NCBI GenBank assembly: GCA_015232455.1
Contig: JADFZQ010000002.1
Coordinates: forward strand, 62,001 to 126,000
Direction of reading: 5' to 3'
DNA: 64,000 nt
Origin: Desulfamplus sp.
Lineage (GTDB): Bacteria; Desulfobacterota; Desulfobacteria; Desulfobacterales; Desulfobacteraceae
Part shown: piece by piece, positions 24,850-34,600 of the stretch
Numbering within the stretch: position 1 is the first letter of the stretch
Layout of the letters: each line of letters starts with the position of its first letter
Position numbers and translations under genes: made by a program
Notes under the pieces: model-generated
What the model was told of the DNA's origin: nothing
Databases searched by the model: none
The model's input: the letters and a program-made list of their open reading frames with translations, nothing else

Positions 24850-27800
24850 ATGGCTGGCATAAAACTTTATAGAAGTAATGGTATTGAAGAGCTTGCAGAT
24901 GCTTTGGCAGACAACATAAAACACCCGCTCTCTTCACCATTAGCACCAGAGATAATTTTAGTGCAAAGTCTTGGAATGGCAAAATGGTTAAATCTTGAAA
25001 TGGCAAATAGGCTTGGTGTATGGGCAAACAGCAGCTTTGTCTTTCCTAACCCTTTTATAAATAGGCTATTTTCTATAGTGCTTCCAAATGTTGATGAAAA
25101 GCTGTTTTTAGAAAGGGAGATGATGACATGGATAATATTTGATTACTTAATCAATCTTGATCAAATAAATTTCAATAACATCTTTGCCCACCTTGCGACT
25201 TACTGTAACGGCGAGGATAGAGAGTTCAGAGCCTTTCAGCTTGCCCGTCAACTTGCCATGACCTATGATCAATATCTTCTCTACAGACCAGATTTTATCT
25301 ATTTATGGGAATCTCAAAAAATAAGAGAGCATAAGCCTTTAAATGACTGGCAGGCAGCTCTCTGGAGAGAAATTTGTAAAAGAAAAGATGGAGTTACACA
25401 CAAAGCTGCTCGAAGAAAAGAGTTTATGGAGGCTCTTGAAAACTATAGGCAGATAGGGCGTTTGCCAGAAAGATTGCCAGAGAGAGTATCAGTTTTTGGA
25501 ATATCATCGCTTCCTATTTTTCATTTAGATATACTTGCATCTCTTTCTGAACTTATTGAAATAGCGTTTTATGTTATGACTCCGGCAAAAGGGTATTTTA
25601 GCGATTTAAAATCTGCAAAGGCTAAAATGAAGCACGAAAATTTTGGTAACTATATGGGCATATCGCCAGATTTGCTCCACATAGATACTGGAAATCCACT
25701 TCTATCTTCTCTTGGCAGAGCTGGTGCTGATTTTATGGAGAATCTTCTAAACTTTGATAATTTAGAAGATATTGATCTTAAATTTATTGAACCATCAGGA
25801 AAAACAATACTTTCAATGGTTCAGCAAGATATACTTTTAATGCAAGATAGAGGAAATATATTAAGCGACTCCAAATTGAGCGAGGCAGAATCAGAGGGCA
25901 GGGGCGATATTGCTAAAACAGTTATTTCCATTGACGAAATAGGTAAAGATCGCTCTATCGTAATAAATTCATGTCATAGCCCAATGAGAGAGGTTGAGGT
26001 TTTAAATGACTATCTTTTAGAGCTTTTTGATTCAGCTTCGGGCAAAATAAACTCTGAAGATAAAATCACACCAGCAGATGTTTTAGTTATGACACCAGAC
26101 ATAGAGAGTTACGCACCTTTTATAAGAGCTGTCTTTACAACTCCTGAAGAAGAACGGCTTAAAATTCCATTTTCCATTGCTGATCTTAGTATAAAAAGCG
26201 TTAGTCGATCTGTAGATGTCTTTATGCAGATACTCTCTCTTCCTCAAAGTCGTTTTGAAGTTCCTTTTATCATGGATATTCTTGAGTGCAGTGATGTTGC
26301 CCGCTGCTTTGGGCTTGAGCCAAGAGATGTGGATTTAGTAAGAGATTGGATTAAGGAGAGTGCCATAAGATGGGGGATAGATGGAAAATATAAAGAGAGC
26401 TTAGGGCTGCCATGTTTTGAGGAAAACAGTTGGAGAGCAGGACTTGACAGACTCATGGCTGGTTATGCCATGACAGGACGCGGAGAACAATTTTTCAAGA
26501 AAGATGATTTTCTCAACATAAATATCCTGCCCTGTGACTGTGTTGAGGGAAATTCAAGTAAGGTTCTTGGCTCTCTTTCACGTTTTTTTAATACTCTATC
26601 TAAAACAGCAAAAAAGATGGCTGAAAAGATGACTTTGTCTGAATGGAGCGATTTTCTTATGAGTGTTTTAGATGATTTTTTTCTTCCTGATGTAGAGAAC
26701 AACTCAATGGTTCAACAGATAAGAGATACTCTAAGTGAACTAAAAAACATGGAAGCAATAACAGAATTTAACTCAAAAATAGAGTCAAAAGTTATAAAAA
26801 GTTGGTGTGATAAGGCAATAGGAAAAGAGTATCGTGATTCTAATTTTCTCAACGGCGGGGTTACTTTTTGTGCCATGCTTCCAATGAGAAGTATTCCAGC
26901 AAAGGTTATCTGCATTATTGGGCTTAATGATGGCATCTTTCCAAGAGTAGAGACTCCTCCAAATTTTGATCTAATAAAACAGAGCCCAAGAAGAGGAGAT
27001 CGCTCTTTGCGTAATGAGGATCGCTATCTTTTTCTTGAAACTATTATATCAGCAAGAGAGAGGCTATATCTTAGCTACACGGGGCAGGGAATAGAAGATA
27101 ACAGCGTTATTCCACCTTCTGTAGTTGTAAGCGAATTAATGGACTATTTAGATCAAAGTTTTGTTGTAGTCTCAAACTCTTGTGATTCAAATACAAACTC
27201 TTGTAATTCCAACTTAGTCTCTTTTAGTTCAAAATTAAATTCAAGCTCAAGTTCTTTTAGCTCAGACGCAGCAAGCTCATTTAGTTCAGACTCAAACTGT
27301 TTTAGCTCGAAACCACTATCTTCATATATTCTTACACGACACCGCCTTCAGCCATTTAGTCCCACCTATTTTGAGAAGAAGACTCATTTTAGCTACTCTA
27401 AAGCAAACTTTCTTGCCGCATCAGCACTATTGAAGAAAAAAGAGCCGATAAAGCCATTTATATCAGAGCAAATTGTAGGCAAATTTCAACAGAACATAAA
27501 TGAGGAAGATGACTCACCCTCTATTAAAGGTGGTGACTCTGGTTGTTATATAGGCGAGTCTGTTGATTATGGCGATGGTAAGTTTGTTTGTGATTCAAGT
27601 GGTTATGGCTATGACATTATTTCATTAAATAACTTGCTTAAATTTTTCAGTTCGCCACAAAAATATTTTTTAGAAAACAGCTTAGGAATATATTTAAAAG
27701 AGCAAGGCGAAAAATTAGATGATTGTGAGCCATTTAGTTTGGATTATCTTGAAACTTATAAACTAAAAGATGAGATGTTAAATCGCATCATAAAAAAAAG

Positions 27801-28596
27801 AGAAGATAAATTAGCACAAAATAGCGAAAAAGAGTCAACACAAAAAAACAGCTCAATAATAGATATATACAAAGCTAAAGGAGTTCTTCCCCACGGCACG
27901 CCTGGATTAGCTTTTTATGAAGAGAATCAAATCCTTGTCCGATCATTTTATCGTAAAATAGCTCAATATATTGAATCTGGAAGCTCAGACTCTCTTGAGG
28001 TTGATATTATATATAACGGCTCTTCTGATCAAATAATAGGTAGCAGATGGAGGCTAAAGGGAACGGTCTCTGATGTGTGGGGCGATAAAATCGTCCGTTT
28101 TAGGGTAGCCTCTGTAAAGCCAAAAGATATTTTAAGAGCATGGATTACACACCTTGCTTGTTCCTGTCATCATCAATCGTCCCTGACTTTTGTAATTGGT
28201 AAAGATAAGATTTATCAGTTTAAAACTCCTGATAGTCCAATCTCTTTGCTTAACAGCCTTATAACTATTTATAAACAGGGAATTACAAAACCAATCCAAT
28301 TCTTTCCAGAGTCATCAAAGGCTTATGCAGATGCTTATAAAGATGCGATTTTTAAGAAGAAACTTGATTCATATTCAGCAATGCGTATAGGAATTGGTAA
28401 AGCAAAGGCTGCATTTCAAGGCAGTTTTAATAAGAGTGGCGAAGGAGAATCAGAAGATATAAAACTTTGTTTTAGAGAAATTGAAATACCGTTAGATGAT
28501 GAGTTTTGCTCTCTATCTAATTGTGTGTGGATACCTATTTTAGACCATTTAGAAACACTCAATAACAATTTACCAATCAGTAAAGGAGAGATTTAA
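24850..28596 (+). CDS. recC: Exodeoxyribonuclease V gamma subunit RecC
   Basis: About 1248 residues, close to the family's usual length. RecC is the Chi-recognising scaffold of the RecBCD nuclease/helicase that repairs double-strand breaks and degrades foreign linear DNA. The N-terminus (YRSNGIEELADAL, VQSLGMAKWLNLEMANR) is diagnostic, and the middle has PMRSIPAKVICIIGLNDGIFP and DRYLFLETIISARERLYLSY. I place the start at ATG 24850 behind GGAG; an in-frame TTG at 24838 overlaps that site. Residues about 774-823 (27172-27320) are a Ser-rich low-complexity stretch encoded by degenerate short repeats, an addition not needed by the fold. recB and recD are downstream but recB is about 11 kb away; the receiver gene begins one base after the recC stop. 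Confidence 0.93.
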   Translation: MAGIKLYRSNGIEELADALADNIKHPLSSPLAPEIILVQSLGMAKWLNLEMANRLGVWANSSFVFPNPFINRLFSIVLPNVDEKLFLEREMMTWIIFDYLINLDQINFNNIFAHLATYCNGEDREFRAFQLARQLAMTYDQYLLYRPDFIYLWESQKIREHKPLNDWQAALWREICKRKDGVTHKAARRKEFMEALENYRQIGRLPERLPERVSVFGISSLPIFHLDILASLSELIEIAFYVMTPAKGYFSDLKSAKAKMKHENFGNYMGISPDLLHIDTGNPLLSSLGRAGADFMENLLNFDNLEDIDLKFIEPSGKTILSMVQQDILLMQDRGNILSDSKLSEAESEGRGDIAKTVISIDEIGKDRSIVINSCHSPMREVEVLNDYLLELFDSASGKINSEDKITPADVLVMTPDIESYAPFIRAVFTTPEEERLKIPFSIADLSIKSVSRSVDVFMQILSLPQSRFEVPFIMDILECSDVARCFGLEPRDVDLVRDWIKESAIRWGIDGKYKESLGLPCFEENSWRAGLDRLMAGYAMTGRGEQFFKKDDFLNINILPCDCVEGNSSKVLGSLSRFFNTLSKTAKKMAEKMTLSEWSDFLMSVLDDFFLPDVENNSMVQQIRDTLSELKNMEAITEFNSKIESKVIKSWCDKAIGKEYRDSNFLNGGVTFCAMLPMRSIPAKVICIIGLNDGIFPRVETPPNFDLIKQSPRRGDRSLRNEDRYLFLETIISARERLYLSYTGQGIEDNSVIPPSVVVSELMDYLDQSFVVVSNSCDSNTNSCNSNLVSFSSKLNSSSSSFSSDAASSFSSDSNCFSSKPLSSYILTRHRLQPFSPTYFEKKTHFSYSKANFLAASALLKKKEPIKPFISEQIVGKFQQNINEEDDSPSIKGGDSGCYIGESVDYGDGKFVCDSSGYGYDIISLNNLLKFFSSPQKYFLENSLGIYLKEQGEKLDDCEPFSLDYLETYKLKDEMLNRIIKKREDKLAQNSEKESTQKNSSIIDIYKAKGVLPHGTPGLAFYEENQILVRSFYRKIAQYIESGSSDSLEVDIIYNGSSDQIIGSRWRLKGTVSDVWGDKIVRFRVASVKPKDILRAWITHLACSCHHQSSLTFVIGKDKIYQFKTPDSPISLLNSLITIYKQGITKPIQFFPESSKAYADAYKDAIFKKKLDSYSAMRIGIGKAKAAFQGSFNKSGEGESEDIKLCFREIEIPLDDEFCSLSNCVWIPILDHLETLNNNLPISKGEI

Positions 28597-28597
28597 A

Positions 28598-29017
28598 ATG
28601 CCGCAAAAAGCGTTTTTATGCGTTGATGACGAACAGATAGTATTAAGCAGTTTAAAAGAGCAGCTTAAAAGAAGATTTGGCAATAAATACATTTACGAGA
28701 TGGCAGAAAGCCCTGACGAGGCGTGGGAAGTTATTGAAGAACTTTATGGTGATGGAATACAGATTCTCATAATCATTACTGACTGGATGATGCCCGGCAT
28801 GAAAGGAGACGAATTTATCATAAAGGTAAATGAACGGTTTCCAGAGATAATCTCTATTATGATTACAGGTCAAGCAGATGACGAATCAATCAGGTATGCA
28901 CAAAAGAACTCCAATCTTTATAGGTGTCTATCCAAACCTTGGGACGAAACAGAGTTGATTGAGGCAATTGAATCAGCGTGGCAAAGTTATGAAAATGGCA
29001 GTCAGAAGAGTTCGTAA
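28598..29017 (+). CDS. Single-domain response regulator after recC
   Basis: 139 residues, one receiver domain: FLCVDDEQIVLSSL, phospho-acceptor Asp in IIITDWMMPGMKG, ITGQAD and SKPWDETEL. The KPW ending is typical of receivers attached to or working with cyclases and HD-GYP proteins. The ATG follows AAGGAG inside the recC 3' end, and it begins one base after the recC stop, so the genes are coupled. The next gene encodes a receiver with 45-50 percent apparent likeness (by eye) joined to a cyclase, so the two probably arose by duplication. There is no effector domain. Confidence 0.88.
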   Translation: MPQKAFLCVDDEQIVLSSLKEQLKRRFGNKYIYEMAESPDEAWEVIEELYGDGIQILIIITDWMMPGMKGDEFIIKVNERFPEIISIMITGQADDESIRYAQKNSNLYRCLSKPWDETELIEAIESAWQSYENGSQKSS

Positions 29018-29090
29018 AGATAACCATGAGACATTTACGCAAATAACCATAAAAAACCTGTGCAGACAACCATGAAAGAAGTTATGAAAA

Positions 29091-30359
29091 ATGGACACAA
29101 AGAAACCCGTCATATTATGCGTTGATGATGAAAATATCGTTTTAGAAACCATGAAAGAGCAGTTAAAACGCCCTTTTGGAAAAGAGTTTAAAATCCAAAC
29201 GCTTGAAAGTGGAGACGAGGCTCTTGAAGTTTTTAAAGATTTGTTGGCAAAAAAGGTTTATGTCCCTGTTATCATAACAGATCATGCAATGCCGGGACTT
29301 AAAGGTGATGAACTTTTGATAGAAACCCACAAGCTCAATCCTGACACCCGCAAGATACTTCTAACAGGTCAGGCAAGTGCAAACTCGGTTGGTAATGTTG
29401 TAAACAATGCTAATCTATACCGCTACATTTCCAAGCCTTGGGAACAAGATGATCTTGTTTTGACAACACGGGAAGCGTTAAACAGCTTTTTTGAGTCAAA
29501 ACGGTTAAAAGAGGCTCAGGAGCATCTTTTAAAACTAAACATCGCCTACGAGCGTTTCGTTCCTCACGAATTTTTAAGAACTCTTGGAAAAGATAGTATA
29601 ATTGATGTGCAGCTAAACGATCAGGTTCAAAAGAGAATGACCATACTCTTTTCAGATATACGGCTGTTTTCAAATCTTTCTGAATCCATGACTCCAGAAG
29701 AGAATTTCAGGTTTATCAACTCATATCTTAACCAGATGGGACCGTTAGTGCGGGAAAATCACGGATTTATCGACAAATACATAGGCGATGCAATAATGGC
29801 TCTTTTTGACAGGCAAGCTGATGATGCAATTGCAGCAGCAATTATAATGCTGGTTAGATTAGAAGCATATAATCAGGGGCGGCAAAGAGCAGGATACAGA
29901 CCAATCCAGATTGGAATAGGCATCAATACTGGAAATCTGATACTTGGCACACTTGGAGAAGAGAACCGAATGGAGGGAACAGTTATAAGCGATGCTGTGA
30001 ATGCTGCCTCAAGATTGGAAGGGCTTACAAAACATTATGGAATACCTCTGATCATAAGCGAACACACTTTCAATGACCTTGAAAATCCAGCAAGTTATGC
30101 CATTCGATTTATAGATCGTGTCTTGGTAAAGGGAAAATCAGAGCCTATATCCATTTATGAAGTCTTTGATACTGATCCGTCAGACATCAGAAAAGCAAAG
30201 CTCAAAAATAAAAAGATGTTTGAAGAAGCTGTCGATCGTTTTCACGCTCAAGATACAAGCAACGCATCTGAATTACTTGAAAAATACATCACGCAAAACC
30301 CTTTTGATAACATTGCAAAGATGTATTTGGTAAGGTGTAACCAGATAAAGGAGTGTTAA
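29091..30359 (+). CDS. Receiver-class III nucleotidyl cyclase (adenylate cyclase type)
   Basis: 422 residues. A receiver domain (1-125; LCVDDENIVLETM, ITDHAMPGLKG, SKPWEQDDL) precedes a class III cyclase domain (about 175-365). Metal-binding Asp residues are in TILFSDIRLFSNLSE and KYIGDAIMALF, and the transition-state Asn/Arg in DAVNAASRLEG. The Lys in FIDKYIGDA and Asp in TVISDAVN are the adenine-selecting pair, so ATP to cAMP is the likely reaction, switched by phosphorylation. A C-terminal helical tail (about 375-422) looks TPR-like. It follows the receiver-only gene by 73 bases. No CRP-like protein is encoded nearby. The ribosome site is weak. Confidence 0.9.
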   Translation: MDTKKPVILCVDDENIVLETMKEQLKRPFGKEFKIQTLESGDEALEVFKDLLAKKVYVPVIITDHAMPGLKGDELLIETHKLNPDTRKILLTGQASANSVGNVVNNANLYRYISKPWEQDDLVLTTREALNSFFESKRLKEAQEHLLKLNIAYERFVPHEFLRTLGKDSIIDVQLNDQVQKRMTILFSDIRLFSNLSESMTPEENFRFINSYLNQMGPLVRENHGFIDKYIGDAIMALFDRQADDAIAAAIIMLVRLEAYNQGRQRAGYRPIQIGIGINTGNLILGTLGEENRMEGTVISDAVNAASRLEGLTKHYGIPLIISEHTFNDLENPASYAIRFIDRVLVKGKSEPISIYEVFDTDPSDIRKAKLKNKKMFEEAVDRFHAQDTSNASELLEKYITQNPFDNIAKMYLVRCNQIKEC

Positions 30360-30378
30360 TTTAGCTGTGCTATTTATC
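30360..30378. repeat. Decayed fragment of the composite repeat
   Basis: TTTAGCTGTGCTATTTATC matches the start of the fourth hairpin of the composite repeat (TTTAGCCGTGCGATTTATC) at 17 of 19 bases. It lies between the convergent cyclase and nucleotidyltransferase genes and contains the stop codon of the latter (CTA at 30370-30372 on the plus strand). Confidence 0.5.
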
Positions 30379-30705
30379 TTGAGGATATATTTTTTCACCT
30401 TCTCGTCTTGCTACTTCAAGAATAGTGCTTTTATCATCTATTTCAAATTGCTGTGTTCCAACCGCAATTGGTTCAATGCGGCTGTCAATACGAGCAGCAA
30501 TACGCCATAGAAGATTTATCTCATTTCTTGTATATAATTTGTCATAAATTGGAGATACAACAAGTAAATCTATATCGCTCCATCTGTCTGTCTTTTGGCT
30601 ACCTGAATATGAACCAAATAAAATGCCATAACTAATTGGAATACCTGTAGTTGACAATTCTTTCAGATAGTTTTTGACTATTTTTTTAATTGCTCTGTCA
30701 GCCAT
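30370..30705 (-). CDS. MNT-type nucleotidyltransferase (antitoxin of a HEPN/MNT pair)
   Basis: 111 residues, a minimal nucleotidyltransferase: GILFGSYSGSQ followed by WSDIDLLVV gives the GS and DxD metal-binding motif of the family. In HEPN/MNT toxin-antitoxin pairs this enzyme inactivates the HEPN RNase by adding AMP units or by binding. Its start lies 28 bases inside the upstream HEPN gene, so the two are coupled. The stop codon is inside a decayed repeat fragment, so the original C-terminus may have been different. The pair sits inside the recC-recB interval on the strand opposite to the rec genes. Confidence 0.85.
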   Translation of the reverse strand: MADRAIKKIVKNYLKELSTTGIPISYGILFGSYSGSQKTDRWSDIDLLVVSPIYDKLYTRNEINLLWRIAARIDSRIEPIAVGTQQFEIDDKSTILEVARREGEKIYPQDK

Positions 30706-31064
30706 TGGAATATATCCTCTGATTTTTTTAAACAGTTTTTTGCTTCATCTATGGTTGGTGGAGGTCCCAACATTTCAGGATAACGACCTTCAATGTTGTA
30801 TGGATTCATCTCTGCCAGAAGGTCTATAGAATTTTGGTCAAGCTCAAGTCCTGACAATTCGGCAAGTCTGACTAAATTGTGCAATCTTGGTGCAATATCT
30901 TTTGTGTTGTTGCAGACATGGGCTTTGAGAATTTTTTCCAATGCCAAATGTGTAAAAAAGAGACCATGGCGGGTCTTACCTGAGTTAATCAGTTGCTTTG
31001 AGACATCCCAGTCTTCAATTGCTCCATCTTTCCAGTGAGCGATATGTTTTTCAATATTGACCAT
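30678..31064 (-). CDS. HEPN-domain protein (toxin of a HEPN/MNT pair)
   Basis: About 128 residues from the ATG at 31064, which has AAGGA eight bases before it; a longer frame to 31130 lacks support. It belongs to the HEPN family (TRHGLFFTHLALEKILKAH). The Arg and His of that stretch, six residues apart, match the RNase motif R-x4-6-H, so cleavage of RNA is plausible. It lacks the Tyr of the HepT-type RX4HXY motif. The nucleotidyltransferase gene overlaps its 3' end. Possible roles are phage defence or plasmid-type maintenance; location between recC and recB is suggestive only. Confidence 0.85.
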   Translation of the reverse strand: MVNIEKHIAHWKDGAIEDWDVSKQLINSGKTRHGLFFTHLALEKILKAHVCNNTKDIAPRLHNLVRLAELSGLELDQNSIDLLAEMNPYNIEGRYPEMLGPPPTIDEAKNCLKKSEDIFQWLTEQLKK

Positions 31065-31229
31065 ATTGCAAATCCTTAATTGAGCATTTTTGTATAGACA
31101 AAAGTTATCATATTTATTAACACAAGACAATTAAAAAAAAGCTGACGCTACCGTTTGACAAAGAGCGTTGTGATGAAATTATTATACAGACTGAGAATAT
31201 ATATCAAGGTAAATACAGGAGGCTTGAAA

Positions 31230-31472
31230 GTGAAAACAAAAAGGAAAATAAGTTTAACTATTGATAATGAGATTTTTAATTCATTGGAAGCAGCCGCTCA
31301 AATTTATAACATGGCAAAAAGCCAGATTGCACAGGAAGCATTATCTTTGTGGTTAAAAAAGAGAACCGAAGAGTTGATGGCAGCGGGTTACGAAGAGATG
31401 GCAAAAGATGATAAAGATTTTGTCGAATTGACGTTGATGGCACAGATGGAGATTTTTTTAGCCCTGAAATAA
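31230..31472 (+). CDS. Ribbon-helix-helix antitoxin-like protein, probably shortened by a repeat
   Basis: About 80 residues from the GTG at 31230, preceded by AGGAGG; an upstream in-frame ATG has no site. The sequence KRKISLTIDNEIFNSLEAAA is a ribbon-helix-helix DNA-binding start, and RTEELMAAGYEEMAKDDKDF resembles the C-terminal part of PemI/MazE-type antitoxins. The last codons and the TAA lie within the composite repeat that begins at 31461, so the repeat ends the protein. No PemK/MazF toxin gene follows; instead the repeat and the giant kinase do. It is probably an orphan antitoxin that lost its partner, or a stand-alone repressor. Confidence 0.7.
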   Translation: MKTKRKISLTIDNEIFNSLEAAAQIYNMAKSQIAQEALSLWLKKRTEELMAAGYEEMAKDDKDFVELTLMAQMEIFLALK

Positions 31473-31573
31473 ATTTCTGGGCTAAGATAACTGAAGTCGG
31501 CTAAAGCCGACTGTTATTATAGTCCACTTTAGTGGACTTTCCTATATTTAGCCGTGCGATTTATCGCTCGGCT
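31461..31573. repeat. Composite four-hairpin repeat, copy 2
   Basis: Same four palindromes in the same order as 24688-24801: GCCCTGAAAT/ATTTCTGGGC, AGTCGGC TAAA GCCGACT (31495-31512), AGTCCAC TTTA GTGGACT (31521-31538) and AGCCGTGCGA/TCGCTCGGCT (31550-31573). In hairpin 2 an A-T pair of copy 1 has become G-C on both sides, a compensatory change that keeps the stem. The first hairpin carries the stop codon of the upstream RHH gene. Confidence 0.9.
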
Positions 31574-31651
31574 GTAAAATGAACTCGGCTATAAAAATTA
31601 GAATTGCTCTATTTACCCTGATTCAGACAACAATATAAAGGACTTATCTAC

Positions 31652-34600
31652 ATGATAAATTTCCCCAACTACACCACCACAACCCATCTTAACGATGGCA
31701 GTTACTCCACAGTGTATCGTGGATACAGAAACTCTGACAAGCTGCCTGTTGTAATGAAGATTCTCAATAAAGAGAACCCTCTGCCGATAGAAGTTGCAAG
31801 ATTCAGACGCGAATACGAGATGACAAAGATGTTTGACTCTGAGGGTATAATCAAGGTTATCGGGCTTGAAAAGTCAGGCAGCACCCTTGCAATTGTTCTT
31901 GAAGATTTTGGAGGAGAATCTATATATCGGCATCTTCATTCTGGTGATATTGAGCTTGAACTGCCTGAAATATTGAAGATTGCAATTGAGATAACAGACG
32001 CACTTGGCAAGATTCACCAGCAGAACGTCATGCACAAGGATATAACTTCGCACAACATTGTCTGGAATCCAGAAACAAAGCAGGTGAAAATTATCGACTT
32101 TGGCATCTCAACGCAACTGCCGCGAGAGACTCCTTTAATCAAAAGCGTCAATGTTCTTGAAGGGACCCTTGCCTACATGTCGCCAGAGCAGACAGGACGT
32201 ATGAACCGCTCAATGGATTATCGAACTGATTTGTATTCTTTAGGAATTACGCTCTACGAGATGCTTACAGGCAACCCGCCATTTACCACAAAAGACTCAA
32301 TGGAGCTTGTCCATTCGCACATTGCACGTCTGCCGATTCCGCCAATTGAGGTAAATCCCGCAATCCCCAAACCTTTGTCTGATATGGTCGTAAAACTCAC
32401 CTCAAAAATGGCAGAAGACCGCTACCAGAGTGCGTTTGGCGTGAAATATGATTTGATTCAATGTTTGAATCTTATCCTTCCAAATCCAAATTTATATTCC
32501 ATAAAGAGAACAATTAACGATAACACCGTAGAGACGCACAATCGTGCGTCTCTACACTCTGCGTTAGATTCGTTCATAATCGGACAACGCGATATTTCCG
32601 ACAGGCTTCGTATTCCGCAAAAGCTCTACGGTCGTGAGGCAGAGATGGAGATTCTCATTTCAGGATTTGACGCTGTAAAGAGCGGTGGCTGTAAACTCGT
32701 GCTTGTTACTGGTCATGCAGGTATCGGAAAAACTGCGTTGGTGCATGAGGTTCAAAGACCGATTGTTAATAGAACCGCAGAAAATGCAAGACGCTACTTT
32801 ATTTCAGGCAAGTTTGACCAGCTTAAAAAAAGCGTTCCTTATGCCCCGCTGATTCAGGCTTTCAGGCAGTTGATTCACTATATTCTTGCTGAAAGCGATG
32901 CTGAGGTTGCCAAATGGAAGGAGAAACTTCTTGCAGCACTGGGTCCCAACGGTCAGGTTATCGTTGACGTTATTCCTGATGTTGAGCTGATTATCGGTAA
33001 ACAGCCCGCAGTTCCAGAGCTTGGACCTGTTGAGAATTTTAACCGTTTCAACTACGTGTTCGAGAATTTCATCACAACATTTGCCTCAAAAGAGCATCCG
33101 CTAATCATCTTTCTTGACGATTTGCAATGGGCAGATTCAGCATCGTTGAAACTTATCGAGATGTTTATCACTGTAAGGGCAAGTTATCTTTACCTTATTG
33201 GTGTCTATCGCGATAATGAGGTTGATGCAGCACACCCTTTGACAATGACGATAGAGGAAATCAGAAAAAGCGGTGCAATTGTCGATAACCTCAATCTCCA
33301 GCCATTAAGTGAAAAGCACGTCAACCAGTTGATTTCAGAGACTTTTTACTGTGAACCTGAACGGTCAAAGCCTCTTGCAGCACTCTGCTTTTCCAAAACC
33401 CGCGGCAATCCGTTTTTTCTCAGTCAGTTTATCCATTCGCTTTATCGTGAGTGTTTGATTGAATTTAACGGCAATCTCGGCATCTGGGAGTGGAATGAGG
33501 CGAAAATAAGGCAGACAGATATTACCGATAACGTAATTGAGTTGATGACAAGCAAAATCAGGAAGTTATCAGAAAACACAGGTCATATTGTGAGCTTTGC
33601 AGCGTGTATCGGAAACAGGTTTGACCTTGACACGTTGTCGATTGTTTACGGTAAATCTGCTGCCGATACTTCAAAAGATTTGGCGGAAGCGTTGCAAGAG
33701 GAGTTGATTGTGCCGACTGATGACTCATACAAGTATGTTGCGGGTTCGTCTCAACAATTGGCAAACGTTGGGGGAAACGTAGGGGCAGAACTCTGTTTCT
33801 GCCCTGATGAACCAGAAACAGACGGGCAAATACATGGATTTGCCCCTACAGAAATAATTCCTGTTTACAGGTTTCTCCATGACCGCGTGCAGCAAGCAGC
33901 CTATTCCATGATTGAAGAGAACGCAAAATCGCAGATTCATCTGAAAATCGGCAGGGAACTTCTGAAAGCAACACCTGAAAACGAGCTTGATGAGCATGTT
34001 TTCACGATAGTTGACCAGCTCAATATGAGTTCCGAACTGATGAAAGACGAAGCGGAACGAGAACGACTTGCCAAGCTCAACCTGATTGCAGGCAAAAAAG
34101 CTAAACTCTCTGCGGCATACAATCCAGCTTTTGACTATCTGAAATCAGGAATGAACATATTGAAGGAAGATTGCTGGCAGAGTCAGTATAATCTTACGTT
34201 GTCGATTTATGAGGAAGCGGCAGAGGCAGCGTTTCTATGTGGTGAATTTGACGAGATGGAACGTATAGCGGAAGTTGTTTTAAATTACGCAAAAGATGTT
34301 CTGGATACGATAAATGTTTATGATGTTAAGATTAAAGCATTAACGTCTCAACATAAACTGCTTGATGCAGTAAGAATAGGGCTTCATGTTCTAAAAGTTT
34401 TAGGTGTCAATTTTCCTGAAAAACCAAATAAATTAGATGTTTTGATTGCTTATATACAGATAAAAATAGCATTAATGGGAAAAACAACAGATGATTTATT
34501 AAATCTACCAGAAATAACCGACCCTTATAAAATTGCTCTGATTCGTATTATGCAAAGCATGGGATTTCCTGTCTATTTCGCTGCTCCTGAACTTTTTCCG

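Noticed and set aside
29025-29075. Short direct repeats (AACCAT) before the receiver-cyclase gene
   Set aside because: Three AACCAT occurrences of six bases with uneven spacing; too short to be meaningful.
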